Assembly: GCA_019683625.1 (NCBI GenBank)
Contig: JADGHY010000120.1
Location: 1-6,575 of the forward strand
DNA length: 6,575 nucleotides
From: Thermoflavifilum sp.
GTDB lineage: Bacteria; Bacteroidota; Bacteroidia; Chitinophagales; Chitinophagaceae
Direction of reading: 5' to 3'
Below the pieces are notes generated by a model, which saw only the letters and a list, made by a program, of their open reading frames with translations, made no database searches and was not told where the DNA came from. The stretch's first letter is position 1, and every line of letters starts with the position of its first letter. Position numbers and translations under genes: made by a program. Shown here in pieces: positions 5,954 through 6,575 of the stretch.

Positions 5954-6575
5954 TTATTCCAAAGCAAAAACCACATGCACGGAAGATTCGATTTTGATTT
6001 TTTCAAAATCAATTTGGGGAAGTGATGGTGCTTGTTGGTCCTCTGCAAATCCCCTGATTGTCATCTTCATGGCATTAGCCTGAAGGGGCATAATAGGTCC
6101 TCCGCCGGTTTCTGCAATATGTATAGCCTTGCCAATATGCTGATGCAGGGGCATTACCAGGGCAAGGGCTTTGGCATGGGCTTCATCGATGGCTCTGGAA
6201 AGCATAGCATTTCGCACCTGTTCCATTTTGGAATAATCCACACGATCTACAGATACGTTAGAAATGCCGATATCTTCCAGGCGCATCAGCACTTGCGTGG
6301 CCTGCACGGCGGTGGATACTTTTAACTGATAATCTTTGGATTTCAGGATTTGTTTGCCCCTCAAAAAATAAGATTGAAAATTGCTGGCCAAATCGCTGGT
6401 GACCAGATCTTTTTCTGTATTGATGCCCAGCGATTTTAAGGCATCAACCATTTTCCGTTCCAGTTCTTCTACGGATGTTTTCCCTTTGGTATCAGCTTCG
6501 GAAATCTGAATGTGCAAATAAATTTCATCGGGTGTAACCAGGGTATCGGCTGTGCCGGATACTTCCAGATAAGGT
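5954..6575 (-). CDS. SIMPL-domain (DUF541) protein, N-terminus outside the window
   Basis: The frame is open to the right edge of the window, where it begins PYLEVSGTADTLVTPDEIYL, so 206 residues plus the stop are visible and the N-terminus is missing. The E-V-S-G-x-A-x-x-x-x-x-P-D-E start, the Q-x-x-L-x-x-L-GI-like helix (LKSLGINTEKDLVTSDL), a middle AIDEAHAKALAL segment and the C-terminal beta strand VHVVFAL are the usual SIMPL/DUF541 landmarks. The family includes E. coli YggE and Brucella BP26. Members are typically exported to the periplasm or outer membrane and have been linked to oxidative stress, but their biochemical role is unknown. The missing upstream part would be expected to hold a signal peptide. 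A TTG at 6517 could be mistaken for a start, but conserved sequence continues upstream of it. The deacetylase follows after 65 bp and may be co-transcribed. Confidence 0.88.
   Translation of the reverse strand, partial: PYLEVSGTADTLVTPDEIYLHIQISEADTKGKTSVEELERKMVDALKSLGINTEKDLVTSDLASNFQSYFLRGKQILKSKDYQLKVSTAVQATQVLMRLEDIGISNVSVDRVDYSKMEQVRNAMLSRAIDEAHAKALALVMPLHQHIGKAIHIAETGGGPIMPLQANAMKMTIRGFAEDQQAPSLPQIDFEKIKIESSVHVVFALE

Noticed and set aside
6515..6517. TTG as the start of the SIMPL gene
   Set aside because: Conserved SIMPL sequence (EVSGTA...TPDE) continues in frame upstream to the window edge, so the TTG is an internal Leu codon.
1..6575. Mobile element, CRISPR array, tRNA or rRNA
   Set aside because: No transposase or integrase motif, regularly spaced repeats, cloverleaf or rRNA-like sequence was seen, and nearly all bases are accounted for by conserved protein genes.

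Overview
The window looks like chromosomal DNA from a Bacteroidota bacterium, probably in or near the Chitinophagaceae. The evidence is an adjacent gldF-gldG pair (gliding-motility ABC transporter components characteristic of this phylum), two good matches to the Bacteroidota -7 promoter element TAnnTTTG just upstream of genes, start codons without recognisable Shine-Dalgarno sequences, and moderate GC content judged by eye. The family-level placement is inference. Nothing suggests a plasmid, phage or island: there is no transposase, integrase, tRNA, CRISPR array or long repeat, and coding density is very high.

Layout. The first 73 bases are the start of a minus-strand membrane protein that runs off the left edge, possibly of the TerC family. 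Next, on the same strand, come gldG (110-1852) and gldF (1854-2588), transcribed in the order gldF, gldG. A 139-bp divergent intergenic region (2589-2727) separates gldF from the only plus-strand gene, a lipoprotein c-type cytochrome (2728-3186). That gene meets the next one tail to tail with only 4 bp between the stop codons. From 3191 to the right edge all genes are on the minus strand. In order of transcription they are a SIMPL/DUF541 protein whose 5' end lies outside the window (5954 to edge), a NodB-type polysaccharide deacetylase (5247-5888), a TatD-family metal-dependent hydrolase (4465-5247) and an IscS-type cysteine desulfurase (3191-4369, or 3191-4468 with the upstream start). The last three are joined by stop/start overlaps (TGATG and ATGA) and are probably co-transcribed and translationally coupled.

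How the genes work together. GldF and GldG are membrane parts of one ABC transporter; its ATPase (GldA in Flavobacterium) is not in the window. The cytochrome is a membrane-anchored electron carrier. The deacetylase, TatD protein and desulfurase act on envelope sugar polymers, nucleic acid (or another hydrolase substrate) and sulfur transfer respectively. Their arrangement looks like a housekeeping operon without an obvious shared pathway.

I see no convincing new biological system. The points most worth a second look are a possible Cys-rich N-terminal extension on the desulfurase, the apparently signal-less but catalytically complete deacetylase, an inverted repeat just upstream of gldF, a 14-bp perfect palindrome upstream of the deacetylase, and a clean -7 element giving the left-edge membrane gene its own promoter.
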